From Planctomycetia bacterium (lineage in GTDB: Bacteria > Planctomycetota > Planctomycetia > Pirellulales > UBA1268), in assembly GCA_009919445.1 (NCBI GenBank), contig RGBY01000005.1, positions 1 to 30,693 of the forward strand: a stretch of 30,693 nt of DNA, given 5' to 3'. Made by a program: the position numbers and the translations under genes. The notes below the pieces were generated by a model. It saw nothing but the letters and a program-made list of their open reading frames with translations. It was not told the origin of the DNA and did no database searches. Positions 6,830-15,668 of this stretch are shown here, one piece after another (position 1 is the first letter of the stretch; each line of letters starts with the position of its first letter).

Positions 6830-8965
6830 TTACGGTGCGACCGAACTGGTTTCCGACTGAGCCAGCCCTGGAATCCCACCGGCCAGGGCAGCCAGATAGT
6901 CTGCCGTAATCCTCATTGCCTCATCGAAATAGAAATCACGAGTCACGACCGGACGCCGTGGTCCGGCATCTTTCTCCTGCTTCTCTTCTTCCTCTTCTTC
7001 GGCAGCCTTGCCTTCATTCCACTGCTTGGCGAAGTCAGACTCCAGCAGCGAAATGGTTTTGTCCTGCTTGCGTTTCTCGTACCGGGCAATGTCGTCTGCC
7101 AGTTCGAGAAACTCTTCATCGACCGCGACACGTTCAGCAGACCGCTGCCGCAACATCTTTAGCATGGGCTCGGTGACGCGGCCCGTCGGCACAAAGTCTG
7201 CCGCGTCGATCTGATCGAAGGGAATGGCGTTGTCGAGATCAGACTCGCCGACTGGCAAGTGATTGGTGATGCTTGGCAACTCAACATCACTCTTTACGCC
7301 TTCCAACTGGGTACTCAGACCACTCGGCCGGTAGAACTGCTGCATGGTGATCTTGATTGCCCCGAGAGATGGCGCATTAGGAAGTCGCTGAAAGAGCTGC
7401 CGCCCCAGATCGAGCAGGCTTTGCACAGTTCCCTTGCCATGAGTCGTCTCATCACCAATGACGAGCCCACGACGATAGTCCTGGATTGCTCCAGCGACAA
7501 TTTCACTGGCACTGGCGCTAAACTTGTTCACCAGCACCACCAGCGGACCATCCCAGGCAACTCCCGGTTCAAGGTCGTCATACTGCTGAACCCGCTGGTC
7601 GGCATCCTTGATCTGCACGACGGGCCCCGTGTCGATAAACAGCCCCGTTAATGAGATTGACTCAGGCAGTGACCCGCCGCCGTTACTGCGGAGGTCTAGC
7701 GCCACACAATCCACTCGCTTTTGTCGGAACTCATCGAGAATCCGCCGGCAGTCGCGGGTGCTGCTTTTGTAATCGGCCTGCCCCTGTCGGGCTGCATCCA
7801 TGTCCATGTAGAAACTGGGAAGGTTAATCACGCCGATCCGCCAGGGCGACCCATCAGGCTTCTTCCCCTGCTCAATAACCTCACCCCGAGCGGCACTATC
7901 CTGCAGTTCGATCTTGGCTCGGACAATGTCATAAACCTGCGGAACATTCTTCCCCACAGGAATGACCTTCAGCCGAACAACCGAACCGCGTTCTCCGCGA
8001 ATCAACTTGACCACGTCGTTGAGATTCATGTCGACCACATCGACAACTTCACCTTCACTTCCCTGGCCGACCCCGACAATGCGATCCTTCTTCTTGAGTC
8101 GGCCATCCTTATCGGCGGCACCCCCAGGGACCAACTCTGCCACAGTGGTGTAGCCGTCTTCTGATTTCAGCGATGCACCGATTCCATCCAACTGCAGCCG
8201 CATGCTGATTTCAAAATTTTCTAAGGTTCCCGGTGACATAAAGCTTGTGTGCGGATCGAGCGAACTCGTCAACGACACGAGATAGATTTCGAGGAGTTCA
8301 TCAGCACTGGTCTGATGCATCCGCTTGGAAAAACTGCGGTAGCGGCGACCGAGTTTTTCCCGTGCCTCCTGCGGCGATGTCTTTTCCATTTTCTGAACAA
8401 GCAGGTCGTACTTGATTCGCTTCCGCCATTTTTCCTGTGCCTCCGCTGGCGTTTGAGCCCAGGTGGTCTCATCGGGATCGATCACAATCGATTCATCACG
8501 GTTGAAGTCGAGCGTGGTGGCCAGCAGCTTCTCAACCCAAGGGAGGCGTTCGTCGATACGCTGCAGAAAGCGGTCGTAGACCTCGTAGGCAAAACTGACG
8601 TCACCCCGGCGAACGAGGTCGTCAAGAAGATTTTTCTTCGCGGCAAAGGCATCGACGTCAGACTGCAGGAAGTAAACCTTCTGCGGATCGAGTGCCTCCA
8701 AGAACGTATCGAACCAACGGGCGGCAATCTCGTCATCAATCGGATGCCGCAGAAAGTGCTCACGCTCCAGGTAACTCTTTACCGCCAGAGTGATCTGCCG
8801 ATCATTTGGCCCGGGGGCCGGACCCCGCTGTTCGGCGGCCTCGGTGGATGCCCACAGGGAAAGGAGCAGGCAGGCCACGACCATCATGCCGCACCAAGGG
8901 CTCCAGCCATGACGCTGGCACAGCGGTCGGTTCTTTCCTAGAAACAGCGTTCGGGTGTGATCCAC
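6830..8965 (-). CDS. prc: Tail-specific (carboxy-terminal processing) protease, S41 family, Prc/Tsp type
   Basis: A periplasmic serine protease that degrades proteins with nonpolar C-termini. From GTG 8965 the product is 711 residues, close to E. coli Prc. The N-terminus has a hydrophobic signal stretch (MMVVACLLLSLWAST, about 27-41). A helical N-terminal domain, a PDZ domain near 246-336 (LQLDGIGASL, LVPGGAADKDGRLKKKDRI) and the S41 protease core follow. The catalytic dyad is visible as the Ser in SASASE (483-488) and the Lys in HGKGTVQ (Lys511), with LDLRSNGGG (423-431) before it. The C-terminal DUF3340-like region holds an acidic run (EEEEEE). The start is set by AGGAG eight bases upstream of the GTG; a TTG at 8992 and ATGs at 8887 and 8884 are alternatives. 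It lies downstream of the chelatase gene on the same strand. Confidence 0.92.
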   Translation of the reverse strand: MDHTRTLFLGKNRPLCQRHGWSPWCGMMVVACLLLSLWASTEAAEQRGPAPGPNDRQITLAVKSYLEREHFLRHPIDDEIAARWFDTFLEALDPQKVYFLQSDVDAFAAKKNLLDDLVRRGDVSFAYEVYDRFLQRIDERLPWVEKLLATTLDFNRDESIVIDPDETTWAQTPAEAQEKWRKRIKYDLLVQKMEKTSPQEAREKLGRRYRSFSKRMHQTSADELLEIYLVSLTSSLDPHTSFMSPGTLENFEISMRLQLDGIGASLKSEDGYTTVAELVPGGAADKDGRLKKKDRIVGVGQGSEGEVVDVVDMNLNDVVKLIRGERGSVVRLKVIPVGKNVPQVYDIVRAKIELQDSAARGEVIEQGKKPDGSPWRIGVINLPSFYMDMDAARQGQADYKSSTRDCRRILDEFRQKRVDCVALDLRSNGGGSLPESISLTGLFIDTGPVVQIKDADQRVQQYDDLEPGVAWDGPLVVLVNKFSASASEIVAGAIQDYRRGLVIGDETTHGKGTVQSLLDLGRQLFQRLPNAPSLGAIKITMQQFYRPSGLSTQLEGVKSDVELPSITNHLPVGESDLDNAIPFDQIDAADFVPTGRVTEPMLKMLRQRSAERVAVDEEFLELADDIARYEKRKQDKTISLLESDFAKQWNEGKAAEEEEEEKQEKDAGPRRPVVTRDFYFDEAMRITADYLAALAGGIPGLAQSETSSVAP

Positions 8966-8973
8966 GCAGCAGA

Positions 8974-8978
8974 CTCCT
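8974..8978 (-). promoter_or_regulatory. Ribosome binding site supporting the GTG start of the Prc-like protease
   Basis: AGGAG on the minus strand lies eight bases before the GTG at 8965. It supports this start over the TTG at 8992 and the ATGs at 8887 and 8884. Confidence 0.5.
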
Positions 8979-9071
8979 GTACAGGGCGGCAACGACGAAG
9001 CCGGTTATGGTGGCCAGTCGTGGGGAACTCTCCAATCATCGGCCACGAGGCCTGCTCAAGGCAACGGCACT

Positions 9072-9956
9072 TCAGGCCGACGCACCAGCCTCGTCCGCAA
9101 CCACCCTGTTTTCCTTGGGCTTGACCAGTTCAAGCCCGCGAGCAATGAGGGCTTGAACGACGCCCGACGCTGGACCCAAACGGCCCACCTGCACCCACTC
9201 GATAGCCGGCCAAAGCTGCTGGGCACGCTGCAGGTGACCGGTCACCTGGGTTTCCACGTGGCCGGGAAACAAAAGATGGGGATGAACCACCACCCGTTTG
9301 GGAACCGGGCTACCGGTCGCTGGACTGGCAGCCGCCTCGATCGCATCTTTCAGCGTTGGCTGGGCTGCCGCGACAAAACCGATCGAACGCTGCCGGCCCT
9401 GGGCCCGCTCAACTGAGTCGTACACAGCGTTGCCAAAGGCCCTGAGCTGATGGGCTGCAGTCGGATCACTCGAACCCCGCCCCACCACCAGAATCATCTC
9501 TTCTTCAGCGGCGTATGGAGGCACGGCTGCGACCGCCTGCAGAAATCGACGTTGCGCAAGGGAGATGAGTTGCGGCTGCAAGCCCAGCGGTGAAGCCTGC
9601 CGCACCGAGAGCCCCCAGCGTGATCCAGCCTCAGCCAACGCAGTCGGCACATCACGTTTGGCATGCCCCGCCGCAAAAAGCAGGATCGGCAATGCCACAA
9701 TCTCGCGACAGCCTCGAGCCGCCAGCCGCTCCACCGCCTTGTCGATTGATGGCTCGATCACTTCGAGATATCCCAGTTCCACTGGGGTTGTCGGGGACGC
9801 GGTGCCAATCATTGCCGCCACAGCGGCTGTTTCGGCCGCTCCGGCTGGATTGGCAGTGCCATGCCCCACAACCAGCAGGCCTGTTTGCGGTGAAAAAGCA
9901 CCTGCTGTTCCTGCACGGGGAGACGCGGCTGGGCCAACGGGTGATTGAGCAGGCAT
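9072..9956 (-). CDS. CbiX/SirB-family sirohydrochlorin chelatase-like protein
   Basis: A 294-residue double-domain class II chelatase, expected to insert cobalt or iron into sirohydrochlorin for cobalamin or siroheme. The N-terminal repeat carries VVGHGTANP with the first metal-binding His, then VELGYLEVIEPSIDKAVERL and LPILLFAAGHAKRDVP with the second His. The C-terminal repeat has VVGRGSSDPTA, where Arg replaces His as is common in the second half of CbiX proteins, then HPHLLFPGHVETQV. The ATG at 9956 is chosen because GAAGAGG stands five bases upstream; a TTG at 9974 is the upstream alternative. No other tetrapyrrole genes lie nearby, so the metal (Co, Fe or Ni) cannot be inferred from context. 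Confidence 0.88.
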   Translation of the reverse strand: MPAQSPVGPAASPRAGTAGAFSPQTGLLVVGHGTANPAGAAETAAVAAMIGTASPTTPVELGYLEVIEPSIDKAVERLAARGCREIVALPILLFAAGHAKRDVPTALAEAGSRWGLSVRQASPLGLQPQLISLAQRRFLQAVAAVPPYAAEEEMILVVGRGSSDPTAAHQLRAFGNAVYDSVERAQGRQRSIGFVAAAQPTLKDAIEAAASPATGSPVPKRVVVHPHLLFPGHVETQVTGHLQRAQQLWPAIEWVQVGRLGPASGVVQALIARGLELVKPKENRVVADEAGASA

Positions 9957-10181
9957 CGCGACCTCTTCGAGCAACTGACTTTCGGAAGGAAACTTTCTTT
10001 CTTATGATTACATCTTTCGTTTCATTCTGCTCATCCTGCATTCTTTTTATCCTAGACCAGTTTGCCAGAGCGTCTGCCTCTCTCGCCAGGATGGCTGTCT
10101 CGGTGGGGAGTTGGGGCGACCCTCAACGCTTTTGCTGTTTTCATACGCTGATTTCCAGCCGGGCAGGGAAGAACCGATCTC
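9957..10181. promoter_or_regulatory. Divergent intergenic region between the chelatase and FHA-GAF-Fis genes
   Basis: About 225 bases separate the two divergent genes. The stretch 9980-10060 is strikingly T-rich on the plus strand (AACTTTCTTTCTTATGATTA, CTTTTTATCC) against a GC-rich background. This is where promoters for both genes would be expected. No convincing -35/-10 pair, sigma-54 site or riboswitch could be assigned. Confidence 0.35.
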
Positions 10182-11480
10182 ATGTCGAGTGTATCGATCC
10201 CAACTGAGTCACCCAGCCGAACCGGCTCAACAACGGTGCGGCTGGAGGCGGCACTCGTGCTCCAGATTGCCCGGCGTAACGGCCCAACCTTTCTGCTGGC
10301 CGCCACTGGTGGGAACACGATCGGACGCTCCGCCGATGGAGACATTGTCATTCCCGACCGTCTCGCCAGCCGTGAACATGCCGTAATCGAACGGGATTGC
10401 GGCGACGGTCGCTGGCAGATTCGTGACCTGGGTAGTCGAAATGGCACGTGGGTCGATGGCCGACGTGTTGACGAAGCCACACTCGAGCCGGGCATGGCGG
10501 TTCGGATTGGCACAACCGAACTTGTCTTTCGCACTTTCTCCCGCCGCTCGACTGCCCTCTCAGGAAATCATGCTGAGCAACTGGTCCGCTGCGGACCGAT
10601 TGCCGAGTTTGAAGGAGACGCGCTGCAGCGGGCCCGAGCAGGATCAAACGACGACAACCGGCGAACCATGCTGCTCTATCAGATCAGCATCCACCTGCTT
10701 TCCTCTCGCTCACTCAATGACATTATGACGGCCGCAGTTGAACTGGCAGCCGAGCACACGGCCGCTGATGCGGTCGGCTGGTTCACGGTGAAAGACGCCG
10801 CCCCCCTCGAGCCGGTTCTGGTGGTGCCACCAAATTCCAAACTGGCCGAGCGGATCGCCGGCTCTGACTGCCATCGGCTCTCTGGTGACGGCCAGGCTGT
10901 CTGGATCACCCACAAGGCAGCCGACCAAGCGGCGGCTGAGGGTGGCTATGACCTGACATGCATTCCCGTCCTGGAAACAGACCGGCCCCGGGCCGTGATC
11001 TGTGCGACGGCTGGTTCGGGCTCCCTGCGTGAGAGTGACTTTGACTTTCTGGTCGCCTTGGCCAGCCTGACGGCCGCTGCCTGTGCGGGACAGGAACAGC
11101 AGCCGCTGGCTGCCGAACCAGCGGAGCCTGTCTCCCTGGCGGCCATTGAGACCGTGAAGGCGTCCCCTGAAGACTTTCGTTCGATGGCGGAGGCTGCAGG
11201 AGCAATACCCGATCCACTTCGGACCTCCGAACAACTCGGTAATTCACTGTTGCTTGATGACTGGCAGCGGCTTCTTGTCGAGGAGGCTTTGCGAAGATCG
11301 GACGGCCGCGTGCCGGAAGCCGCTGAAGCACTCGGCATCAGCCGAGCCACGCTCTACCGCAAACTGGAACAGTACGGGCTTTCCCGAGAAGCCTTCAGCC
11401 AGGCAGCCGAAGGAGACAGCCCCCCGCCTGACTCGGCTGCTGATTTCCCAGCCGAGGCGGGAGAGAGCGGCAACCCGTAA
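10182..11480 (+). CDS. FHA-GAF-Fis regulator without an AAA+ domain
   Basis: A 432-residue putative regulator. An FHA domain (about 45-112) shows TIGRSADGDIVIPDRLASRE (46-65), then RDLGSRNGTWVDGRRV, the phosphothreonine-binding core. A GAF-like domain spans about 165-302 (LLYQISIHLLSSRSLNDIMT, then PVLVVPP and AVICATAGSG). A Fis-type helix-turn-helix lies at 362-402, with EEALRRSDGRVPEAAEALGI and SRATLYRKLEQYGL. This is the N- and C-terminal layout of sigma-54 activators, but the roughly 240-residue AAA+ domain (Walker A GESGTGKE, GAFTGA loop) is absent. About 60 unstructured residues join GAF to HTH. It may act as a phosphopeptide-gated DNA-binding protein. The start is ATG 10182, with only a weak GGGAAG upstream. 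No kinase gene is adjacent. Confidence 0.88.
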   Translation: MSSVSIPTESPSRTGSTTVRLEAALVLQIARRNGPTFLLAATGGNTIGRSADGDIVIPDRLASREHAVIERDCGDGRWQIRDLGSRNGTWVDGRRVDEATLEPGMAVRIGTTELVFRTFSRRSTALSGNHAEQLVRCGPIAEFEGDALQRARAGSNDDNRRTMLLYQISIHLLSSRSLNDIMTAAVELAAEHTAADAVGWFTVKDAAPLEPVLVVPPNSKLAERIAGSDCHRLSGDGQAVWITHKAADQAAAEGGYDLTCIPVLETDRPRAVICATAGSGSLRESDFDFLVALASLTAAACAGQEQQPLAAEPAEPVSLAAIETVKASPEDFRSMAEAAGAIPDPLRTSEQLGNSLLLDDWQRLLVEEALRRSDGRVPEAAEALGISRATLYRKLEQYGLSREAFSQAAEGDSPPPDSAADFPAEAGESGNP

Positions 11481-11558
11481 CGGCTGGTGTCGCAAGGCAA
11501 AGGTACGCCCGGCTAACCCTGAGGCGATTCAGTCCTTCTCGTTTCAGGCCTTCTTTAG

Positions 11559-12669
11559 TCAGACCTTTTCGAGGAACCGTTCCCGCGCCGGCATCACACC
11601 ACCCGCCACAATTGCCGCCACGCCCAGCAGTGTCAGCACCGCTGCCACGAAGGGCAGTACATGGGAAGGATGCACGGCGAAGAGAAGTGAGCCAGCCAGT
11701 GGCCCCAGAATTCGCCCGAGTGACGCGAAGGACTGGTTGACCCCAAGCACCTCACCCTGCTCCTCCGGATCAGCCGACCGGGAAATCAGGGCTGAGACCG
11801 ATGGGTTCACGAAGGCAAACCCCCAGACGCCCACTGCCGAGGCCAGATAGAAGGCGGTGCGAAGCCCCGAACTGGGTAAACCGAGCCAGCGTCGCCTCAA
11901 AGTTGGCGAAGGCGAAGATAGCGAGGAAGTAGGTCAGGATCAGGCTTCCCACTGCAGGCATGCCGAGCACGGCAAGCGTCCGCGACCAGCTGAAGAAATC
12001 TTTGGCTGCCTTACGGCCCGGAACGCGTGTCTCGCGAAAGACAAACACGGCCAGCAGCAGGGCGGCCAGCGAGAGCAGTGATGCCAAGGCACCAACCCCC
12101 CAGGGCCGCTGATCGAACATGGCCAAACCGAAGAAGGCAATCAGGGGGCCCAAGGTAAAGCCAGCCCCAAAGGCGATGCCAATCAGTGCCATGCCACGGG
12201 CACGCCGCTGGGGCGTCGTGCAGTCGGCAATCACAGCAGCCGCTGTTCCCACGCTGGCACCAGCGATGCCAGCACCAATTCGGGAGGCCAGCATCAGCCC
12301 AAGAGCAAGCCTGGCCTGGGTCGCGGGGAGCGAGACGGCGAATCCATAAAGGGCGTAGAAGACCACCGACCCAAGCAGGCTGAGGATCAGCAGAGGCCGC
12401 CGGCCGTACCGGTCGGACAGCCTTCCCAGAATCGGGCTAAAAATGAACTGCATCAATGAAAACACCGAAAACAGCAGGCCGATCACCCCACCGGCAGCCA
12501 GCGGGGAAGCCCCCACGGCATTCAGATAGGGCTCAGCCTGCCGGGGCATGACGGGCAGGACGATGCCGAAGCCAAGCAGGTCGATGAAGACCGTCAGGAA
12601 AACGATGAGCAGGGCGAAGCGAGGGGCGTTTGGGGCTTCGGCTGCGGTGGTCTGGGAAGTGGCGGTCAT
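11559..12669 (-). pseudogene. MFS transporter (TetA/multidrug-efflux-like), broken by internal deletion and frameshift
   Basis: The 5' part (ATG 12669 to about 11877, 264 residues) is a normal MFS N-terminal half. It has TM1 LLIVFLTVFIDLLGFGIVLP, motif A GRLSDRYGRRPLL (82-94), motif C-like helices and TM7 ending FANFEATLARF. Near 11865-11885 the family sequence jumps into another frame and resumes as TAFYLASAVGVWGFAFVNPS and SALISRSADPEEQGEVLGVN, a late part of the C-terminal half. The two pieces total about 365 residues against the usual 410-430, so about 55-65 residues covering TM8-TM9 are missing as well as the frame. The first frame runs on for about 35 unrelated residues to 11770. It is therefore a non-functional remnant or an assembly deletion. 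It is divergent from xseA. Confidence 0.85.
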
Positions 12670-12695
12670 AACGGTCAGGAACCTGCTGGTGAGCA

Positions 12696-12738
12696 GCCGC
12701 CGGGCCCCACTGGGGTAGTGGAGACCAGAGCCGGCGGC
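12696..12738. repeat. Inverted repeat between the divergent MFS and xseA genes
   Basis: GCCGCCGG (12696-12703) and CCGGCGGC (12731-12738) form an 8-bp inverted repeat. A smaller CCCC-ACT-GGGG hairpin (12705-12715) is nested inside. It occupies most of the 86-base divergent gap. It could be an operator or a leader structure for either gene, or chance in GC-rich DNA. Confidence 0.3.
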
Positions 12739-12755
12739 CGGGTAGACTCTCGGGG

Positions 12756-14021
12756 ATGAAGCGGCACGCCGGAAACCAACCAGCGAACCTCCCCGAACAT
12801 GCCCAGAGCGTGTCGGAGGTGACCGCCCGCGTCAAGGATGAACTCGAATCGCGGTTCGCTGACGTCTGGGTGGCCGGTGAGGTGACCAATCTTGTGGTCG
12901 CCGGCTCCGGCCACATTTATCTGGGCCTGAAGGATGAAAATGCACTCCTGCGAGCGGTGATCTGGCGGGGGACACGGCCGACCCTGGCAATCGAGCCAGC
13001 CGACGGCCTCCAGGTCCTCTGTCACGGGCGAATTGAGGTCTACCCTCCCCGCGGCACATACCAGTTGACCATCGACCGCTGTCATGCCCTCGGAACCGGA
13101 ACGCTCGAGGCCCGCTTGCGGGCGTTGCATACCACACTCGAGGCTGAAGGCCTGTTTGCCGCCGAGCGAAAGCGGCCACTGCCCAGGTTTCCGCGACGGA
13201 TTGCCCTCATCACCAGCCCGTCAGGGGCAGCCATTGCCGACTTTCTGGAAACGTTGTTCAGCCGTTGGCCGCTGGCGGAGGTGATGCTCATTCCAGCCCG
13301 AGTCCAGGGCGCAGGCGCAGCTGAGGAACTGGCTGCCAGCCTGAGGCTTGCTGGTCAGCTTAGGCCACCCTGCGACGTCGTGGCGCTGGTTCGCGGTGGG
13401 GGCAGCCTTGAGGATCTTTGGGCGTTTAACGAGGAGCCTCTCGTGCGGGCCGTAGCCGCGTCGCCAGTCCCTGTGATTGCTGGCATCGGCCATGAGATTG
13501 ATGTCTCGTTGGTCGATCTCGTGGCTGACTGCCGGGGCCTGACACCGACCGATGCGGCCGTTCGCATCGCGGCCGACCGGCAGCAGGTACTCAACGGGCT
13601 GGCCAGTTGCGAAAGCCGGCTTCGACAGAGCCTGCTGGCACGGATCGCAGCGGCCCGGCAACGGCTCAACCGACTCGCGGCCTGCCGCGCGATCACCGAG
13701 CCACACCGGCCACTTCATCAGCAACGGCAACGGCTGACCGACACAGCCCGACGTCTCCGGCAGCTGGGCATGAACACCGTCCAGCGACTCCATGACAGGC
13801 TGGCGGCTGCCGCCGGCAGGCTTGAGGCGGATAGCCCCCTGGGGCTCTTGGCCCGCGGCTATTCGGTCACGACACCGGCTGCTGGCGGCGGGCCGCTTCG
13901 TTCCTGGCAGCAGGCACCAGTGGGCTCCACCATCGTCACCCAGCTCGCTCAAGGACAGCTGCATAGCCGTGTTGAGCAGAGCCTTGCTCCTGAAAAAAAT
14001 GAACCTGAACAAACTCGCTAG
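12756..14021 (+). CDS. xseA: Exodeoxyribonuclease VII large subunit
   Basis: The large catalytic subunit of the nuclease that trims single-stranded DNA in both directions. The 421-residue protein has an N-terminal OB-fold domain (about 18-112; VWVAGEVTNL at 37-46, GHIYLGLKDENALLRAVIW) and ITSPSGAAIADFLETL (152-167). The catalytic core carries ALVRGGGSLEDLWAFNEE (210-227) and GIGHEIDVSLVDLVAD (243-258), followed by the Arg/Gln-rich coiled-coil helix (about 275-370). The C-terminal element LARGYSVTT is also present. The start is ATG 12756 directly after a GGGG. xseB follows 36 bases later, so the two subunits are co-transcribed and the run continues through ispA. Identification is secure. Confidence 0.97.
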   Translation: MKRHAGNQPANLPEHAQSVSEVTARVKDELESRFADVWVAGEVTNLVVAGSGHIYLGLKDENALLRAVIWRGTRPTLAIEPADGLQVLCHGRIEVYPPRGTYQLTIDRCHALGTGTLEARLRALHTTLEAEGLFAAERKRPLPRFPRRIALITSPSGAAIADFLETLFSRWPLAEVMLIPARVQGAGAAEELAASLRLAGQLRPPCDVVALVRGGGSLEDLWAFNEEPLVRAVAASPVPVIAGIGHEIDVSLVDLVADCRGLTPTDAAVRIAADRQQVLNGLASCESRLRQSLLARIAAARQRLNRLAACRAITEPHRPLHQQRQRLTDTARRLRQLGMNTVQRLHDRLAAAAGRLEADSPLGLLARGYSVTTPAAGGGPLRSWQQAPVGSTIVTQLAQGQLHSRVEQSLAPEKNEPEQTR

Positions 14022-14057
14022 ACAATACCTCCGCTTGCTTTTCCTTTGGATCTCTCC

Positions 14058-14453
14058 ATGACTGAACAGACCTCTCCTGCAGCCACCGAGTCACAAAGTT
14101 TTGAAGAAGCCCTCGACCAACTCGATGGCCTGATCCGTGAAATGGAATCAGGCGATCTTGGGCTGGCTGAATCAATGGCCGCCTACGAACAGGGCGTCGG
14201 GCTGTTACGGCAGCTGCACGAAAAACTGTCCGACGTCGAACGGCGGGTGCAGACGCTGGTGCGAATCGACGACGACGGCAATCCTGTCTTTGCTGATGCT
14301 GACCCCACCAGCCCATCGGCTGGCGAAGCCGCAGGTACGACGACCGCAACCAGCAAACGCACCAGCCGTCGTCCTCGGGCCAAGAAGGCCACCGCCAGCG
14401 GCCAAAGCCGACAACGACTGCCCGGGATGGACGATCCCCTCGACAACTCCTAG
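14058..14453 (+). CDS. xseB: Exodeoxyribonuclease VII small subunit
   Basis: The small subunit that assembles along the XseA coiled coil and is needed for nuclease activity. The 131-residue protein has the XseB helical-hairpin signature at about residues 14-67: SFEEALDQLDGLIREMESGD and then LGLAESMAAYEQGVGLLRQL. A non-conserved Thr/Arg/Lys-rich tail (about 90-123) makes it longer than the usual 75-85 residues. ATG 14058 is preferred to an in-frame TTG at 14046. It sits 36 bases after xseA and 149 bases before the prenyl synthase gene. Confidence 0.95.
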   Translation: MTEQTSPAATESQSFEEALDQLDGLIREMESGDLGLAESMAAYEQGVGLLRQLHEKLSDVERRVQTLVRIDDDGNPVFADADPTSPSAGEAAGTTTATSKRTSRRPRAKKATASGQSRQRLPGMDDPLDNS

Positions 14454-14602
14454 AAACCTCTCTTGGGGAAACCATTCATTGTCCTGGCTGCTGCCCCACA
14501 CCATCCCCCGCAGGATTGCCGGCCGCCATCTCCACTCTTTCTCCACTGCTTAACCGAACCTGACACCCGACGCCTTTCCTCGTGACGATTTCCTCACCTG
14601 CC

Positions 14603-15532
14603 ATGCCTTCGACGAACGACCCCGAACACCTAGTCCGTGAAACCCTCACTGCGGTTGAAGCATTCATGGCCCCACGGCTTGAGGCTTCACTGACCTTCTC
14701 CGGCGAAGCCGCTCCGCGTCTGGTCGCCGCCATGCGACATGTGCTCCTGGCGCCTGGCAAAAGACTGCGGCCGGCACTCGCCCTTGAGGCTGCCCGGGCC
14801 TGTGGGGGCACCTGGGAGCAGGCCGTTCCGGCAGCAATCGCCGTCGAAATGATTCATGCCTACTCGTTGGTGCACGATGATCTGCCAGCGATGGACGATG
14901 ACGACCTGCGACGAGGCCTGCCCACCTGCCACCGCGCATTCGACGAAGCAACGGCGATCCTCTGTGGTGATGCCCTCCAGCCGCTTGCCTTCCAGACACT
15001 CGCCACCGGCTTTCCTGCCGAGACAGCCGGAGAGGCCTGCTGCGTGCTCGCTCAAGCCGCAGGAGCAGAAGCCCTCGTCGGCGGACAGGCTGATGACCTT
15101 GCTGCAGAGCGGGGCTGGATTGATGACATCAACACTCGGTCGCAGGACGAACAGGTTGCCTGGATGGAGAGAATTCATCGCCGCAAGACAGGCTGCCTGT
15201 TTCTGGCCTCGCTCGACCTCGGCTGCCTGGCAGCCGGAGGCGACGCTGCCGCTCGACGGGCCTTCGCCGACTATGGTCGCGCTTTTGGCCTCGCCTTTCA
15301 GATCGCCGACGACCTGCTCGATGCGGAAGGCACCGAAAAGGCGATGGGGAAACGCGTGGGTAAGGATGCCGAACGGGGCAAACTCACCTTCCCCACGGTG
15401 ATCGGAAATACAGCCAGTCGGGCCCGTGCCGAAGCCCTGGCAGCCGAGGCGGCGGCCGCACTGAGCGGCTTTGGGGAGCCCGCCGCTCCCCTCAGCGCCC
15501 TCGCCCGCTGGATTGTCAGCCGTTCCTCTTGA
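14603..15532 (+). CDS. ispA: Polyprenyl diphosphate synthase (farnesyl/geranylgeranyl type)
   Basis: Condenses IPP with allylic diphosphates to short-chain prenyl diphosphates for quinones, undecaprenyl carriers and terpenes. The 309-residue protein carries GKRLRPAL (52-59), the first Asp-rich motif in HDDLPAMDDDDLRRG (91-105) and the second, DDLLD (236-240), with GQADDL and the KT pair in RRKTGCLF between them. Length and the residues before the first Asp motif fit short-chain IspA-type enzymes; the exact product length is not certain. The ATG at 14603 is chosen over an in-frame GTG at 14582; neither has a clear ribosome binding site. The gene lies in the usual xseA-xseB-ispA-dxs order. Confidence 0.93.
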   Translation: MPSTNDPEHLVRETLTAVEAFMAPRLEASLTFSGEAAPRLVAAMRHVLLAPGKRLRPALALEAARACGGTWEQAVPAAIAVEMIHAYSLVHDDLPAMDDDDLRRGLPTCHRAFDEATAILCGDALQPLAFQTLATGFPAETAGEACCVLAQAAGAEALVGGQADDLAAERGWIDDINTRSQDEQVAWMERIHRRKTGCLFLASLDLGCLAAGGDAAARRAFADYGRAFGLAFQIADDLLDAEGTEKAMGKRVGKDAERGKLTFPTVIGNTASRARAEALAAEAAAALSGFGEPAAPLSALARWIVSRSS

Positions 15533-15577
15533 ACGAATCAGGGGGAGAAGCCCCGGGGCGACGGCCTGGCGGTCGTC

Positions 15578-15596
15578 AGCCGCGAAGGCTTCGGCT
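15578..15596 (+). terminator. Weak hairpin between ispA and dxs
   Basis: AGCCG and CGGCT pair around a 9-base loop, followed by AGACTTTGAA. The stem is only 5 bp and there is no true T-tract. It may be an attenuator or partial terminator in the 136-base gap. A second short hairpin, CCCTCT-CA-AGAGGG, lies nearer dxs. Confidence 0.2.
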
Positions 15597-15651
15597 AGAC
15601 TTTGAAGAGTTCCCGCAATCTGGCGGTGCCCTCTCAAGAGGGGTCCGGGAC

Positions 15652-15657
15652 AGGAGG
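15652..15657 (+). promoter_or_regulatory. Ribosome binding site of dxs
   Basis: AGGAGG stands 11 bases before the ATG at 15669. It is one of the few strong Shine-Dalgarno sequences in the window and fixes the dxs start. Confidence 0.55.
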
Positions 15658-15668
15658 TTCGAGTAGAG

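Noticed and set aside
8249..8941. A 230-codon plus-strand frame opposite the Prc-like protease gene
   Set aside because: The protease has a full catalytic and PDZ layout on the other strand; the plus-strand frame has no recognisable domain.
15550..15559. Perfect palindrome GCCCCGGGGC between ispA and dxs
   Set aside because: Ten bases of pure G and C are expected by chance in this composition and it has no partner site.
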